From NCBI GenBank assembly GCA_947469285.1, contig CANIOW010000011.1, positions 35,941 through 99,940 of the forward strand: a DNA stretch of 64,000 nucleotides, in the 5' to 3' direction. This DNA is from Gammaproteobacteria bacterium (GTDB lineage: Bacteria > Pseudomonadota > Gammaproteobacteria > Steroidobacterales > Steroidobacteraceae). A program made the translations under genes and the position numbers. The notes beneath the pieces were generated by a model. The model was not told the DNA's origin. It saw nothing but the letters and a program-made list of their open reading frames with translations, and ran no database searches. Positions 15,944 to 25,759 of this stretch are shown here, piece by piece. Each line of letters opens with the position of its first letter. Within the stretch, counting starts at the first letter, position 1.

Positions 15944-17587
15944 TTGCAAGTAGCGAATCGCCGGCGAGTGGAGTGGCTGACGACTCTCGGAGTTGTCGGG
16001 TATCTCTTGTTATGCACGGCCCTAGAATGGGGCGGTGATCCGCTATGGGGCGGCACGCACCGGCCGCTGTTCGTCGAAGCGCTGGTGCTGCCGGTGCGCT
16101 TGGGGTTGCTGGGTGTGCTGGCGCTAGCGCTGCTGCGGCAGTGGCCGACGCCGCTGCGTAAGACGGTGTGGTTCCTGCTGCTCGCTACGGTGCTCGAGGC
16201 CGTGGCGGCGTGGTGGTTTGCCCTGCCGGTGGTGCCGGTGGTGCTGCTTGTCGCGCCGGTGGCGATACCGGCGCACCCACCGCTGTTCCCGTGGGCAGAT
16301 TTCGCGTTGTTGGCAGCCTATATCTGCCAGTTGGCGGCGCTGGCGACGCTGCCGGTGCGGGCTGATGTGATGCGTTCAGAACTGGCGCGTCGGGACGGGA
16401 CGCACCAGTTCTCGATCGCTTCCATCGATTTTGCGGTGGCGATCGCGGCGGCGGTATTGCTGGTGTGGTTTTACCTGCTCGAACCGGCCTCGCTGGCGGC
16501 GTATCGCGGCTGGGGCCGGTTGGCAGAGGTGGGTTATCCGGCGCTGAATTTTGCTTTGCTGCTGACGGTGGTGCTGCAGTTTAAAATAGCCTTTCATGGC
16601 CACTTGCAGCGTGTGTTTCGCCCGCTAGCCGTGGCCGCGCTGCTGGTGTTTTGTGGCGATGCGCTGATCGGCTTGAGCCTTTACGTCGGTCACTTTGCGC
16701 CGGTGCTGCTGCTGTCGATGGTGGCGCATCGCTTGGCCGTGGCCGCGGTACTGTTGGCAGGCTTACGGCTCATGCATCCCGCCGAGCACTGGACGGCGGC
16801 GCCGCGGGCGGAACTGGAGCCCACCCTCTCGCCTATCAGCGCCACTGCCGTGGCACTGGTCATGGCGGCCCTGTTGACCGAGGCGTTAGGTCACGGTTTG
16901 CACCGTGGTCTGGTGCTCATGGCGGGCGCTGCGGTGTTGGTGCTGCTGGTGCTGGTGCGACAGGTGTTGTCGGCGCGTCGGAACCAGCAGTGGATGGACG
17001 GCCAGCGGCAGCATCTGGAGGCGCTGGTGCAGGAACGCACCGAACAGTTGCGCGCCAGTAATGCGCAACTGGAGCTGCTGGCGCGGCAAGACCCGCTCAC
17101 AGGCCTCGCTAACCGTCGCGAGTTCGACACGCGGCTGGCGCAGGCCTGGCCGGCTTCGGTACGCGCCCACCAACCGCTGGCGGTGGCTTTGCTCGATGTC
17201 GACTTGTTCAAAGCCTATAACGATCGTCATGGTCATCCTGCCGGGGATGACTGCCTGCGCCAAGTGGCTCAAGTACTGCAACAGGTGGTGCTACGCCGGA
17301 CCGATCTGGTGGCGCGCTATGGCGGTGAAGAGTTTCTGGTGTTGATGCAGCAAACAGACACCGCCGGTGCCACGTTATTTGCTGAGAAGATTCGTGCCGC
17401 CATTGAAGCTGCGGCCATTCCCCATGGGGCGTCTACGGTCGCACCGTGGATCACGGTCAGTATCGGCGTGGTCTCGGTGGTGCCTGAATCGGTGTCGTTG
17501 CCGGAAAGCCTGTTTTTTGCCGCCGATGCCGCCTTGTACGCGGCAAAACACGATGGCCGTAACTGTGTACGGGTGGGTCGCACCTAG
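15944..17587 (+). CDS. Membrane diguanylate cyclase (GGEEF) with I-site
   Basis: About 547 aa. Roughly eight hydrophobic segments in the first 360 residues form an integral-membrane sensor of unrecognised type, followed by a short coiled coil and a C-terminal GGDEF domain with an active RYGGEEF signature and the allosteric I-site RRTD five residues before it. It should make c-di-GMP with product inhibition. The start is uncertain: TTG 15944 has a G-rich Shine-Dalgarno and begins just after the crotonase stop; GTG 15968 is an alternative. It lies inside the catabolic island and reads on from the SDR-crotonase genes, so its synthesis may follow substrate-induced transcription. Its stop overlaps the convergent meaB-like gene by 4 bases. 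Confidence 0.85.
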   Translation: MQVANRRRVEWLTTLGVVGYLLLCTALEWGGDPLWGGTHRPLFVEALVLPVRLGLLGVLALALLRQWPTPLRKTVWFLLLATVLEAVAAWWFALPVVPVVLLVAPVAIPAHPPLFPWADFALLAAYICQLAALATLPVRADVMRSELARRDGTHQFSIASIDFAVAIAAAVLLVWFYLLEPASLAAYRGWGRLAEVGYPALNFALLLTVVLQFKIAFHGHLQRVFRPLAVAALLVFCGDALIGLSLYVGHFAPVLLLSMVAHRLAVAAVLLAGLRLMHPAEHWTAAPRAELEPTLSPISATAVALVMAALLTEALGHGLHRGLVLMAGAAVLVLLVLVRQVLSARRNQQWMDGQRQHLEALVQERTEQLRASNAQLELLARQDPLTGLANRREFDTRLAQAWPASVRAHQPLAVALLDVDLFKAYNDRHGHPAGDDCLRQVAQVLQQVVLRRTDLVARYGGEEFLVLMQQTDTAGATLFAEKIRAAIEAAAIPHGASTVAPWITVSIGVVSVVPESVSLPESLFFAADAALYAAKHDGRNCVRVGRT

Positions 17588-18540
17588 GCCAGGCTGGCGA
17601 GCAGCGCATCGCGAGCGGCATGCAGACCCTGCTGCCCCTCGCGGACGCCAGCCACGGCTGCCGCAAACGCTGGGCTGCGCGCCAGGCTGGCGACACGCTC
17701 TTCCAGGGCCCGGACCAGCAAGGCGCGCAGCGCCATGGCTAGAAAGCGTTCGCGCCAGGCTGCTAGGCCGCCGGTGGCGGCCAAATGGGCGCGGTGGGCC
17801 TGAATGGCTCCCCACACCGCTTCCATCCCCTGGGCTTCATGCGCCACGGTGAGCACGACCGGCGGGCGCCAGCGTCCTGGCACTATCGGTCCGAGCAGTA
17901 GTTCCAAATCGCGCTGGGTGTCCTCGGCGCCTGGGCGGTCCGCTTTATTCAACACGAAGATATCGGCCACTTCCATCAGGCCGGCCTTGGCCGCTTGGAC
18001 CTCGTCACCCCAGCCGGGGTTGAGCACCACCACGGTGGTGGCGGCGGCCTCCGCCACATCCAACTCCACCTGGCCGACCCCGACCGTCTCCAGCAGCATC
18101 CACGGCCAGCCACCGGCATCCAGAGCACGCAGCACCAGGGGCGTCAGCAGCGACAGACCGCCGCCGTGCGCATCGGCGGTCATGGAACGGACAAATACCC
18201 GGGGGTCGGCGGTGATGTGCTCCATGCGCAGGCGATCGCCGAGAATGGCGCCGCGCGACAATGGCGACACCGGGTCGAGTGCCAACACCGCCACGCGTTC
18301 ATTTCGCTCCACGGCGGCGCGCAGCAAGGCCCCGACCAGCGTGCTCTTGCCGGCCCCTGGCGCGCCGGTGATACCCACCGTGTAGCCGCGACCGGCGTGT
18401 TGTCCGAGCCCCGCGTCGAGTAACGCAGCCTGCGCCGGCTGCCGCTCCAGCCAGGTAATAGCACGCGCCAGCGCTGCGCGGTCCCCGGCCACCACCCGGG
18501 CCACGAGCGCCGCGGCGTCTGGCGTGCTGGGGAGGCTCAG
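17584..18540 (-). CDS. meaB: MeaB/ArgK-type G3E GTPase, B12-mutase chaperone
   Basis: P-loop GTPase of about 318 aa that in the family protects and reloads adenosylcobalamin-dependent acyl-CoA mutases. Seen: Walker A GAPGAGKST, the switch segment LDPVSPLSRGAILGDRLRM, the ETVGVGQ motif, the base-specificity motif NKAD and the C-terminal dimerisation arm. The start is unusual. The frame has no ATG near the family N-terminus; CTG 18540 overlaps the stop of the alcohol dehydrogenase (CTGA), and GTG 18504 is 12 codons inside. Coupling to the upstream gene is clear in either case. The partner is almost certainly the atypical mutase in this island. Confidence 0.88.
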   Translation of the reverse strand: MSLPSTPDAAALVARVVAGDRAALARAITWLERQPAQAALLDAGLGQHAGRGYTVGITGAPGAGKSTLVGALLRAAVERNERVAVLALDPVSPLSRGAILGDRLRMEHITADPRVFVRSMTADAHGGGLSLLTPLVLRALDAGGWPWMLLETVGVGQVELDVAEAAATTVVVLNPGWGDEVQAAKAGLMEVADIFVLNKADRPGAEDTQRDLELLLGPIVPGRWRPPVVLTVAHEAQGMEAVWGAIQAHRAHLAATGGLAAWRERFLAMALRALLVRALEERVASLARSPAFAAAVAGVREGQQGLHAARDALLASLA

Positions 18541-19706
18541 AGTGCGGGCCGCAGCACGTCGATGAGTGAGGCGGCATCCGGCACTGGGCGAGGATTGGTG
18601 CCGCACCAGATGTCTTGGAAGATGTACCCGGCCAGGGCGGGTAAGTCTTTCTCGAACACCCCGACGTCCTTCAGGCTGCGCGGCATGCCAAGGCTGCGGA
18701 TCAGCCGGTCCGCCAGCACACTGGCGGGCGTGCCCGCCTCGCCGAGGGCCTGACTGATGAGTTGCTGCCGGTGCCCGTTGACCGGCGCGTTGAAGGCCAA
18801 GGCGAACGGCGCCATCACGCACGAGGTATAGCCGTGCGGCACATCGTAGGAGCCGCCCAGCGCATGGCCAGTGGCGTGGCTGATGCCCATGGGCAGACCG
18901 GCGACGATGGCGACCATCGAACACCAGGCGCCGATCTGGGCCTGTTGGCGTGCTTCGAGATCCCCGGGGTGCGCTTTCACCCGAGTGAGGCCTTGCGACA
19001 GCAGGCGCAGGCCATTGAGCGCCTCTCCGTCCCAGTAATCATTGGAGCCCAGCGATCCGAGCGTCTCGAAGCAATGGTCGAGCGAACGCACGCCGGTCGA
19101 CAGCCAGATCCACTCTGGTGTGTGCACGGTGACCGCCGGGTCGAGGATGATGGCGCGCGGCGTCATTTGTGGGTGGACGTAGCCCTGCTTAACGTTGATT
19201 TTCTTGTCGGTGGAGCCGGACAGGGCGTTGAATTCGCCGCCGGAAAGGGTGGTGGGGATGATCACCACCGGAATGTCCGGCCCCGCGAAGACCGGCACGG
19301 TCACGGTGTGGTCTGGGTTGACCACGAGATGGAAGGGCTCCATGCCTTCAACCGTCCGGACGCCGTGTTTCAGCAGTAAAGCGACGATCTTGGTGCAGTC
19401 GGTGACCGAACCGCCGCCGAGCGAGGCCAGTAGGTCGGGGCCGGCTTTTTCGGCGGCCAGCGTGGCGGCAATGACATCTTCGCGGGGCCCATGCGAGCGC
19501 ACGCTGTCATAAATGCCGACCAGCTTGCTGCCGAGGGCGCGTTCAATCTTCTGTACTTCGTCGGTCTGGTGGCGCAGGGTGTGGCTGCAGATGAGGAACA
19601 CCCGCTTTGCACCGAGGCGTTCAGCCTCGGCGGCCAGCGCTTCGGCGCACGGGCGTCCACTGTGGACGAACTGGAGTGGGCTCAGAGCAATCGAAGTCTG
19701 GTACAT
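18537..19706 (-). CDS. Iron-containing alcohol dehydrogenase
   Basis: Group III (Fe-ADH / maleylacetate reductase-like) dehydrogenase, 389 aa. Signature features: NAD loop GGGSVTD, PTTLSGGEFN, the Asp and His ligands in RSLDHCFE and the pair HATGHALGG...DVPHG. The shorter length and the GHALGG-DVPHG spacing suit the maleylacetate-reductase/hydroxyacid-oxoacid side of the family more than propanediol oxidoreductases. It probably interconverts an alcohol and aldehyde, or reduces a keto acid, in the island's route. First gene of a leftward operon with the MeaB-like gene; divergent from the acyl-CoA ligase. Confidence 0.88.
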   Translation of the reverse strand: MYQTSIALSPLQFVHSGRPCAEALAAEAERLGAKRVFLICSHTLRHQTDEVQKIERALGSKLVGIYDSVRSHGPREDVIAATLAAEKAGPDLLASLGGGSVTDCTKIVALLLKHGVRTVEGMEPFHLVVNPDHTVTVPVFAGPDIPVVIIPTTLSGGEFNALSGSTDKKINVKQGYVHPQMTPRAIILDPAVTVHTPEWIWLSTGVRSLDHCFETLGSLGSNDYWDGEALNGLRLLSQGLTRVKAHPGDLEARQQAQIGAWCSMVAIVAGLPMGISHATGHALGGSYDVPHGYTSCVMAPFALAFNAPVNGHRQQLISQALGEAGTPASVLADRLIRSLGMPRSLKDVGVFEKDLPALAGYIFQDIWCGTNPRPVPDAASLIDVLRPAL

Positions 19707-19767
19707 GGCGCAGGTCTCCGTGGCCGGGCAGGCCGGATTGTGATGCAGCTACCAATCGTGTACAAAT

Positions 19768-19804
19768 AATTACCAATAGGCAACTGTTAACGCCTTTGGT
19801 AATT
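19768..19804. promoter_or_regulatory. Long inverted repeat between divergent dehydrogenase and acyl-CoA ligase
   Basis: The 156-base divergent gap has an AT-rich centre with a long dyad: AATTACCAA, one unpaired base, then AGGC on the left (19768-19781) and its complement GCCTTTGGTAATT on the right (19792-19804), 10 bases apart. It lies about 60 bases from each start codon, the place for a shared operator. The nearby TetR gene makes a TetR operator the simplest reading. A run of T follows the right arm, but a terminator between two divergent promoters is unlikely. Confidence 0.5.
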
Positions 19805-19862
19805 TTTTGCAATGCGGCGGGCTGCTTGGCCGCCGGCCTCTATCCCTTCTGCGGAGCCTGCC

Positions 19863-21518
19863 ATGAGTCTACCGGTGACCGCTACCCCGCCCCGTGATCC
19901 GCGCGTGCCGTCGCGGGAGGTATGCGTGGTGCGCTACCTGATCGATCGCTGGGCGCAGGAGCGCGGCGAGCAGGTGTATGCCTTGTTCGATGCCGGCGTC
20001 ACCCTTACCTATGCGCAGTTACGTGAGCGGGTGGTGGCGGTGGCGGCGGGTTTGCAGGCGCAGGGTGTGCGCCGCGGTGAGCATGTATTGGCCTGGCAAC
20101 CGAACCTGCCGGAGATGCTGCTGACCTTTTTCGCCATCAATTATCTCGGCGCGGTCTACGTCCCCATCAATACCGCCTATAAGGGCGGCGTGCTCGAACA
20201 CGTCATCGACAATTCGGATGCCGTGGTGGCCGTGGTGCATGCCGATCTGCTTCCCCGGCTGCAAGGTACGCGGCTGGCACGCTTGCAGCGTCTGGTGGTG
20301 ACTGGCACTGCCGCCGTAGCGGGGGAGCCAGCGCGGCGCATCGACGCACCGCTGCCTTGGGTGGCCTTTGAAACCCTCACCGGCACCGCCGCCGAGCTGC
20401 TGCCGCTGGAACGCCCCATTGAACCTTGGGATACGCAGTCGGTGATCTACACCTCGGGCACCACGGGGCCGTCGAAGGGTGTGCTCTCGTCCTATCTGCA
20501 CATGTACACCAACCCGGGCCCGGAAGCCTGGCCCTGCATCACTGGCGCAGATCGCTTTTTGGTGAACATGCCGATGTTCCATATTGGTGGCCTGGGGTTG
20601 TCGTTTGCCATGCTGGCGCGCGGCGGTTCCATCGTGCTGCCCGAACGGTTTTCGACCGACCGCTTCTGGCCGTTGGTGCGTGACACCGAGGCCACGGCGG
20701 TGTTCTTGTTGGGCGTGATGGCGACGTTCTTGCTGAAAGCACCGCCGGCGGCCACGGACCGCGAGCACCGCGTGACCAAATGCTTCATCGTGCCGTTGGC
20801 TGAAGGTGCGGCAGAGTTTCACCGTCGCTTTGGGCCGGATGTCTACACTATCTTCAACATGACCGAGATTTCCTCGCCGATTGTTTCGGCCCCCAACCCG
20901 ACCGCCAGTGGCACCTGTGGCCAAGTGCGGGCGGGTGTCGAGGTGCGGCTGGTGGATGACAACGACTGCGAAGTGCCGGAGGGGACGGTGGGCGAGATGA
21001 TTTTGCGCACGGACCGCCCTTGGGCGATGAATCATGGCTATTACAAGAATGCCGAAGCCACCGCCCGTGCCTGGCGCAATGGCTGGTTCCACACCGGCGA
21101 TGCTTTTCGTCGCGACGCCACGGGCCACTATTTCTTTGTCGATCGCATGAAAGATGCGATCCGTAGACGTGGCGAGAATATTTCCTCGTTCGAGGTGGAA
21201 GTCGAGCTGTTAGCTTACCCAGCAGTACGTGAGGCTGCAGCGATCGCCGTGCCCAGTGAATTGGGCGAAGATGAAGTGATGGCAGTGGTGGCGCCAGCGC
21301 CTGGGCAGACCATCGACCCGGCCGCGCTGCTGGAATTTCTGCGCGACCGACTCGCCTATTTCATGATTCCACGATACGTTCGGGTGTTGGCGGAATTGCC
21401 GAAGACGCCCACGGCCAAGGTCTTAAAAACCGAGTTGCGTGCTATCGGTATTACCGCGGACACCTGGGATCGAGAAAGCGCCGGTGTCAATATTCGCCGC
21501 GACCGGATTGGTCAGTAA
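19863..21518 (+). CDS. Acyl-CoA synthetase (AMP-dependent ligase)
   Basis: ANL-family ligase of 551 aa that adenylates a carboxylic acid and transfers it to CoA. Motifs: P-loop YTSGTTGPSKGV, the adenine-binding FNMTEISSP, HTGD in GWFHTGD, the hinge DRMKDAIRRRGENIS, and the catalytic Lys in PTAKVLK near the C-terminus. ATG 19863 is preferred over an in-frame start 17 codons earlier because the N-terminal homology begins there. It heads a rightward run of ligase, TetR, thiolase, FadB-like and acyl-CoA dehydrogenase, so it probably activates the acid that enters the pathway. Similar enzymes include crotonobetaine/cyclohexanecarboxylate-type ligases; the substrate cannot be read from sequence. 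Confidence 0.9.
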   Translation: MSLPVTATPPRDPRVPSREVCVVRYLIDRWAQERGEQVYALFDAGVTLTYAQLRERVVAVAAGLQAQGVRRGEHVLAWQPNLPEMLLTFFAINYLGAVYVPINTAYKGGVLEHVIDNSDAVVAVVHADLLPRLQGTRLARLQRLVVTGTAAVAGEPARRIDAPLPWVAFETLTGTAAELLPLERPIEPWDTQSVIYTSGTTGPSKGVLSSYLHMYTNPGPEAWPCITGADRFLVNMPMFHIGGLGLSFAMLARGGSIVLPERFSTDRFWPLVRDTEATAVFLLGVMATFLLKAPPAATDREHRVTKCFIVPLAEGAAEFHRRFGPDVYTIFNMTEISSPIVSAPNPTASGTCGQVRAGVEVRLVDDNDCEVPEGTVGEMILRTDRPWAMNHGYYKNAEATARAWRNGWFHTGDAFRRDATGHYFFVDRMKDAIRRRGENISSFEVEVELLAYPAVREAAAIAVPSELGEDEVMAVVAPAPGQTIDPAALLEFLRDRLAYFMIPRYVRVLAELPKTPTAKVLKTELRAIGITADTWDRESAGVNIRRDRIGQ

Positions 21519-21529
21519 AGGACTCTGTC

Positions 21530-22213
21530 ATGGTGAAACCTGCAGCCTCAAAGCCCCGCCGTCCACTGAAAGCGCTGCCACGCAGTGCGGAGAAGACCGC
21601 CGAGCTGAAGGCCGAAGTGCAGGCCTTCAAGCGCCGGCGCATTCTCGAGGAGGCGCGTGAGCTGTTTTTTGCCCACGGCTATGAGGCCACCACGCTCGAT
21701 GCCATTGCGGAGTCGCTACAGGTCACCAAGCCATTTCTTTATTCCTATTTTCGCAATAAAAGCGAAATCCTGAATGCCATTTGCGAGGTGGGCATTCTCA
21801 GCTCGCTCGAGGCCTTGGAGACGGCGCTGACCATGGAGCTCGGACCGCGCGAGAAGCTGCGGCTGATCGTCGAACGGGTGACCGCCATTGTGATCGAGGA
21901 CCAGAAGTACATTGTGGTCTACGAACGCGAAGAGAAAAATCTGCCAGCGGAAGAGTCCCGGGCGCTCATGCGGCTACGTAAGCAATTTGACCAGCGCCTG
22001 GCGGAACTGCTGGAGGCTGGTACGCAGGCGGGTGAGTTTGATGTCGAGGATGCGCCACTCACGGCCCTGTCCATTGGCGGCATGATCACCTGGGTGGCCT
22101 CGTGGTATCGGCCGCTGGGTCGCTGGTCGCAGACCGACGTCATCATGCAGATGATCCACAACGTGACCCGCATGGTGTCGCGCCGCTCCGGCCCCGCCCG
22201 GGAGGCGGCATGA
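21530..22213 (+). CDS. TetR-family transcriptional regulator
   Basis: 227 aa. A basic N-terminal tail (about 1-35) precedes a canonical TetR helix-turn-helix (about 38-85: RRILEEARELFFAHGYEATTLD, then VTKPFLYSYFRNKSEIL); the C-terminal ligand domain shows the TetR_C pattern seen in regulators of acyl-CoA or fatty-acid-like catabolism. It starts 11 bases after the ligase stop, so it is cotranscribed with it and may be autoregulated from the dyad at 19768-19804. The ligand is probably a pathway acyl-CoA (inference). Confidence 0.88.
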   Translation: MVKPAASKPRRPLKALPRSAEKTAELKAEVQAFKRRRILEEARELFFAHGYEATTLDAIAESLQVTKPFLYSYFRNKSEILNAICEVGILSSLEALETALTMELGPREKLRLIVERVTAIVIEDQKYIVVYEREEKNLPAEESRALMRLRKQFDQRLAELLEAGTQAGEFDVEDAPLTALSIGGMITWVASWYRPLGRWSQTDVIMQMIHNVTRMVSRRSGPAREAA

Positions 22214-22330
22214 GCCGCAAGTGAAGTAGCAAAGCCGGTCAATTCCCCCGCGGGCGGGTGGACGCGGCCGTGTTCCCTCGGCACACTAAACGCCGCGCAT
22301 TTCTATCGTCTTTTTTCAGGGAACCCCCCC

Positions 22331-23539
22331 ATGGCTGATGCTCTGATTTTCGATCATGTCCGGACGCCGCGCGGTCGTGGCCGCCCGGATGGCGCTCTCC
22401 ACGAGGTGCCGGCCATCGGGCTGGCCACGCAGGTGCTGGAGGCGCTGCGTGACCGTCACGCCTTGGATACCGCCGCCATCGACGATGTGGTGCTGGGCTG
22501 TGTCGCACCAGTGGGCGAGCAGGGCAGCTGTATTGGACGGGTAGCCGCACTCAATGCGGGGTACGCGCAGAGCGTCGCCGGCCTGCAGCTCAACCGCTTT
22601 TGCGCCTCCGGCCTTGAAGCCGTGAACCACGCGGCGGCCCAGGTGATGTCCGGCCAGTCGGATCTGGTGGTGGGCGGTGGCGTTGAAGCCATGTCCCGCG
22701 TGCCGATCTCTTCGGACGGCGGCGCCTGGTATGGCGACCCGACGGTGGGCTGGAATACCTACTTCGTGCCGCAGGGCGTGGGCGCGGACCTGATCGCCAC
22801 GCTCGACGGCTATTCCCGCGAGGACGTTGACGCCTACGCTATCGAAAGCCAGCGACGGGCGGCGGTAGCACAGGCAGAGGGTCGCTTCACGCGCTCGCTG
22901 GTACCGGTCAAAGATGTCATTGGACAGATCTTGCTGGCCCAAGATGAATACCCGCGACCGAAAACGACCCTAGCGGACCTCGGTGCGCTGAAGGCGGCCT
23001 TCCAGTCGATGGGCGAAGACCACGGGTTCGATGCCGTGGCGCAATTGCGCTACCCGCAAGTGGAGGCGATCCGCCACGTGCATACCGCCGGCAATTCCAG
23101 CGGTATTGTGGACGGCGCGGCGGCGGTGCTCATTGGCAGTGCGCGCATCGGCAAGCGGTTGGGCTTGAAGCCGCGGGCACGTATTCGCGCTTTTACCAGT
23201 ATTGGTAGTGAACCGACCATCATGCTGACCGGTCCGGCACTCGCCACCCGTAAGGTGCTCAAACGCGCCGGCATGTCGTTCGGCGATATTGACCTGTTCG
23301 AAGTGAACGAGGCCTTCGCTGCGGTAGTAATGCGTTTTATGCGCGATACCGGTGTGTCACACGACAAGGTGAATGTGAACGGTGGCGCGATCGCTCTGGG
23401 TCATCCGCTGGGGGCTACCGGCGCCATGATCCTCGGCACCGTGCTGGACGAACTGGAGCGCCGCGACCTCGGCACGGCGCTCATCACGCTGTGTGTGGGC
23501 GCCGGCATGGGCACCGCCACCATCATTGAACGCTGCTGA
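22331..23539 (+). CDS. Acetyl-CoA C-acyltransferase (thiolase)
   Basis: 402 aa, degradative thiolase family (FadA/FadI-like), cleaving 3-ketoacyl-CoA with CoA. All catalytic motifs are present: nucleophilic Cys in NRFCASGLE, His in [12 protein letters not shown] and the second Cys in CVGAGMG. A 117-base gap after tetR carries no dyad I can support; a Shine-Dalgarno (AGGGAA) precedes ATG 22331. Together with the next gene it forms the two subunits of a trifunctional-type beta-oxidation unit. Confidence 0.93.
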   Translation: MADALIFDHVRTPRGRGRPDGALHEVPAIGLATQVLEALRDRHALDTAAIDDVVLGCVAPVGEQGSCIGRVAALNAGYAQSVAGLQLNRFCASGLEAVNHAAAQVMSGQSDLVVGGGVEAMSRVPISSDGGAWYGDPTVGWNTYFVPQGVGADLIATLDGYSREDVDAYAIESQRRAAVAQAEGRFTRSLVPVKDVIGQILLAQDEYPRPKTTLADLGALKAAFQSMGEDHGFDAVAQLRYPQVEAIRHVHTAGNSSGIVDGAAAVLIGSARIGKRLGLKPRARIRAFTSIGSEPTIMLTGPALATRKVLKRAGMSFGDIDLFEVNEAFAAVVMRFMRDTGVSHDKVNVNGGAIALGHPLGATGAMILGTVLDELERRDLGTALITLCVGAGMGTATIIERC

Positions 23540-23554
23540 GCGCAAGGAATCCAC

Positions 23555-25711
23555 ATGTACCAGAACCTGCGTTATGCGGTTGACGCCGATGGCATTGCCA
23601 CCCTGACACTCGATGTGGCCGGCAAGCCGATGAATGTGCTCGATCCGACGGTGAACGGCGAACTCGCCGCCGCTGTCAGCGCCGCTGTGGCAGACTCGGC
23701 TGTAAAAGGACTCCTGATCACCTCCGGTAAAGTGGCGTTCGTGGCTGGCGCGGACATCAAGGAAATGGTGGATGCCTATGATCGCGGCATCACACCGGCT
23801 GAAGCCTATGCCAAGAGCCAGGCGCTCAGCCAGCTGTTCCGACGCATAGAAACCTGCGGCAAACCCGTGGCGGCGGCCATCAATGGTCTGGCCCTCGGTG
23901 GCGGTCTTGAGCTGGCGCTGGCCTGCCACTACCGTGTGCTGTCGGAGGACCCGAAAGCCGTCGTCGGACTGCCTGAAGTGAAGATCGGTTTGTTGCCCGG
24001 CGCGGGCGGCACCCAACGCGTTCCGCGCCTTATCGGGGTGATGGCCGCAGCCAAGCTCATGACGGACGGCAACCCGGTGGCGCCGGCAGAGGCGAAGCAG
24101 CTGGGGTTGGTACATGAACTGGCGCCCGCAGCCGAGGTTGTCGCACGGGCTCGCGCTTGGTTGCTAGGCACGCCGGAGGCCGTGGCGCCTTGGGATAAAA
24201 AGGGCTTCAAGGTTCCGGGTGGCGGCACCCTCATGAGCCCAGGGGTAACGCAGACGATGATGGGCGGTACCGCCCTCATCGCCAAGCTGACCCTCCGCAA
24301 CTACCCAGCGCCGCAGGCGATTTTGGCGGCGATCTACGAAGGCTGCTCGGTGCCGTTCGACACCGGCTTGCGGGTAGAGTCGAAGCACTTCGCCAAACTG
24401 TTGGCCGGGCCGGTGTCACGCAATCTCATGCGCACCATGTTCGTCAATAAAGGTCTGCTGGATAAATTATCGCGCCGTCCAGCGGACGTGCCCAAGTGGC
24501 AGGTCCAGAAGCTCGGGGTCCTCGGTGCCGGCATGATGGGCGCGGGTATCGCGCATGTTTCAGCGTTAGCCGGGATGCAGGTAGTGCTCATCGACGCCAC
24601 CGATGCCGCGGCACAGCACGGTAAAGCGTACTCAGCGAAGCTGCTGCAGAAGGAGATTGATCGTGGCCGCCGCACGCCAGAGAGCCGCGACGCGGTGCTG
24701 GCGCGCATTACCCCCACCACCGATTACGCTTTACTCAAAGGCTGTGAACTGGTGATCGAAGCCGTGTTCGAGGACCGCGCTATCAAGGCGGACGTGACGG
24801 CAAAAACGGAAGCCGTGATCGGTCGCGATGCGGTGTTTGCCAGCAACACCTCCACACTGCCCATCACCGGGTTGGCCAAGGCGTCGAAGCGTCCGGCGAA
24901 CTTCATCGGTATCCACTTTTTCTCGCCGGTGGAGAAGATGCCGCTGGTAGAAATCATCAAAGGCAAACGCACTTCTGCCCAGACCGTGGCGCGAGCGCTG
25001 GATTACGTGGGGCAGCTGAAGAAAACGCCGATGGTCGTGAATGACAGTCGTGGCTTCTTCACCAGCCGGGTTTTTTCCACTTACTGCAGCGAAGGTCAGC
25101 ACATGCTGGCCGAAGGCATCACGCCGGCGCTCATCGAAAATGCCGGGCGCATGGCCGGCATGCCTGTAGGGCCGCTGGCCGTGTCTGACGAAGTCTCGAT
25201 TGAGCTGCAATACAAGGTGATGCGGCAGACGGCGGTGGATCTCGGTGAACAACACGAACTGCCGATTGCCTGGCCGGTGGTGCGGCATTTCGTTGAGGAT
25301 CTGAAACGCTTGGGCCGTAAGTCCGGCGGCGGCTTCTACGACTATCCGACGGGGGGTGGACCCAAGCGACTGTGGAGCGGGTTGGCGACCGAGTATCCGC
25401 CGGCAGCCGTGCAGCCGACGGTTGACGAGTTGCGCCAGCGACTGTTGCACCGCCAGGCCATTGAGGCCGCGCGTTGCATGGAAGAGGGCGTGCTGGAAAG
25501 CGCGATGGAAGGAGATCTGGGTTCTATCTTAGGGATTGGCTTCCCGGCCTGGGCAGGCGGTGCGTTGTCCTACATCGACACGGTGGGGATTGCGCCGTTC
25601 GTGGCGGAGTGCGAGAAGCTCGCCAAGCAACATGGCAAGCGCTTCAAACCGTCGAAGTGGCTGAAGGACAAGGCTGCCCGTGGTGAAGGTTTCTACCCGA
25701 AGCCGGTCTAA
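23555..25711 (+). CDS. Bifunctional enoyl-CoA hydratase / 3-hydroxyacyl-CoA dehydrogenase (FadB/FadJ-like)
   Basis: 718 aa. N-terminal crotonase domain (about 1-190) with both hydratase glutamates (GGGLELAL and GLPEVKIGL), then a NAD-binding Rossmann domain (GAGMMGAGI at about 326) and the duplicated C-terminal hydroxyacyl-CoA dehydrogenase domain (catalytic His in [17 protein letters not shown]). It performs the two middle steps of beta-oxidation. It starts 15 bases after the thiolase stop. This protein has the normal hydratase site that the separate crotonase at 15111 lacks. Confidence 0.93.
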   Translation: MYQNLRYAVDADGIATLTLDVAGKPMNVLDPTVNGELAAAVSAAVADSAVKGLLITSGKVAFVAGADIKEMVDAYDRGITPAEAYAKSQALSQLFRRIETCGKPVAAAINGLALGGGLELALACHYRVLSEDPKAVVGLPEVKIGLLPGAGGTQRVPRLIGVMAAAKLMTDGNPVAPAEAKQLGLVHELAPAAEVVARARAWLLGTPEAVAPWDKKGFKVPGGGTLMSPGVTQTMMGGTALIAKLTLRNYPAPQAILAAIYEGCSVPFDTGLRVESKHFAKLLAGPVSRNLMRTMFVNKGLLDKLSRRPADVPKWQVQKLGVLGAGMMGAGIAHVSALAGMQVVLIDATDAAAQHGKAYSAKLLQKEIDRGRRTPESRDAVLARITPTTDYALLKGCELVIEAVFEDRAIKADVTAKTEAVIGRDAVFASNTSTLPITGLAKASKRPANFIGIHFFSPVEKMPLVEIIKGKRTSAQTVARALDYVGQLKKTPMVVNDSRGFFTSRVFSTYCSEGQHMLAEGITPALIENAGRMAGMPVGPLAVSDEVSIELQYKVMRQTAVDLGEQHELPIAWPVVRHFVEDLKRLGRKSGGGFYDYPTGGGPKRLWSGLATEYPPAAVQPTVDELRQRLLHRQAIEAARCMEEGVLESAMEGDLGSILGIGFPAWAGGALSYIDTVGIAPFVAECEKLAKQHGKRFKPSKWLKDKAARGEGFYPKPV

Positions 25712-25759
25712 CGCCGGCTTAACCCATATTTTCCCTCGCGGCTTTTTTGAGACAAACGC

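Noticed and set aside
20019..21128. Antisense frame of 369 codons inside the acyl-CoA ligase
   Set aside because: Shadow of the codon usage on the ligase strand; no recognisable domain.
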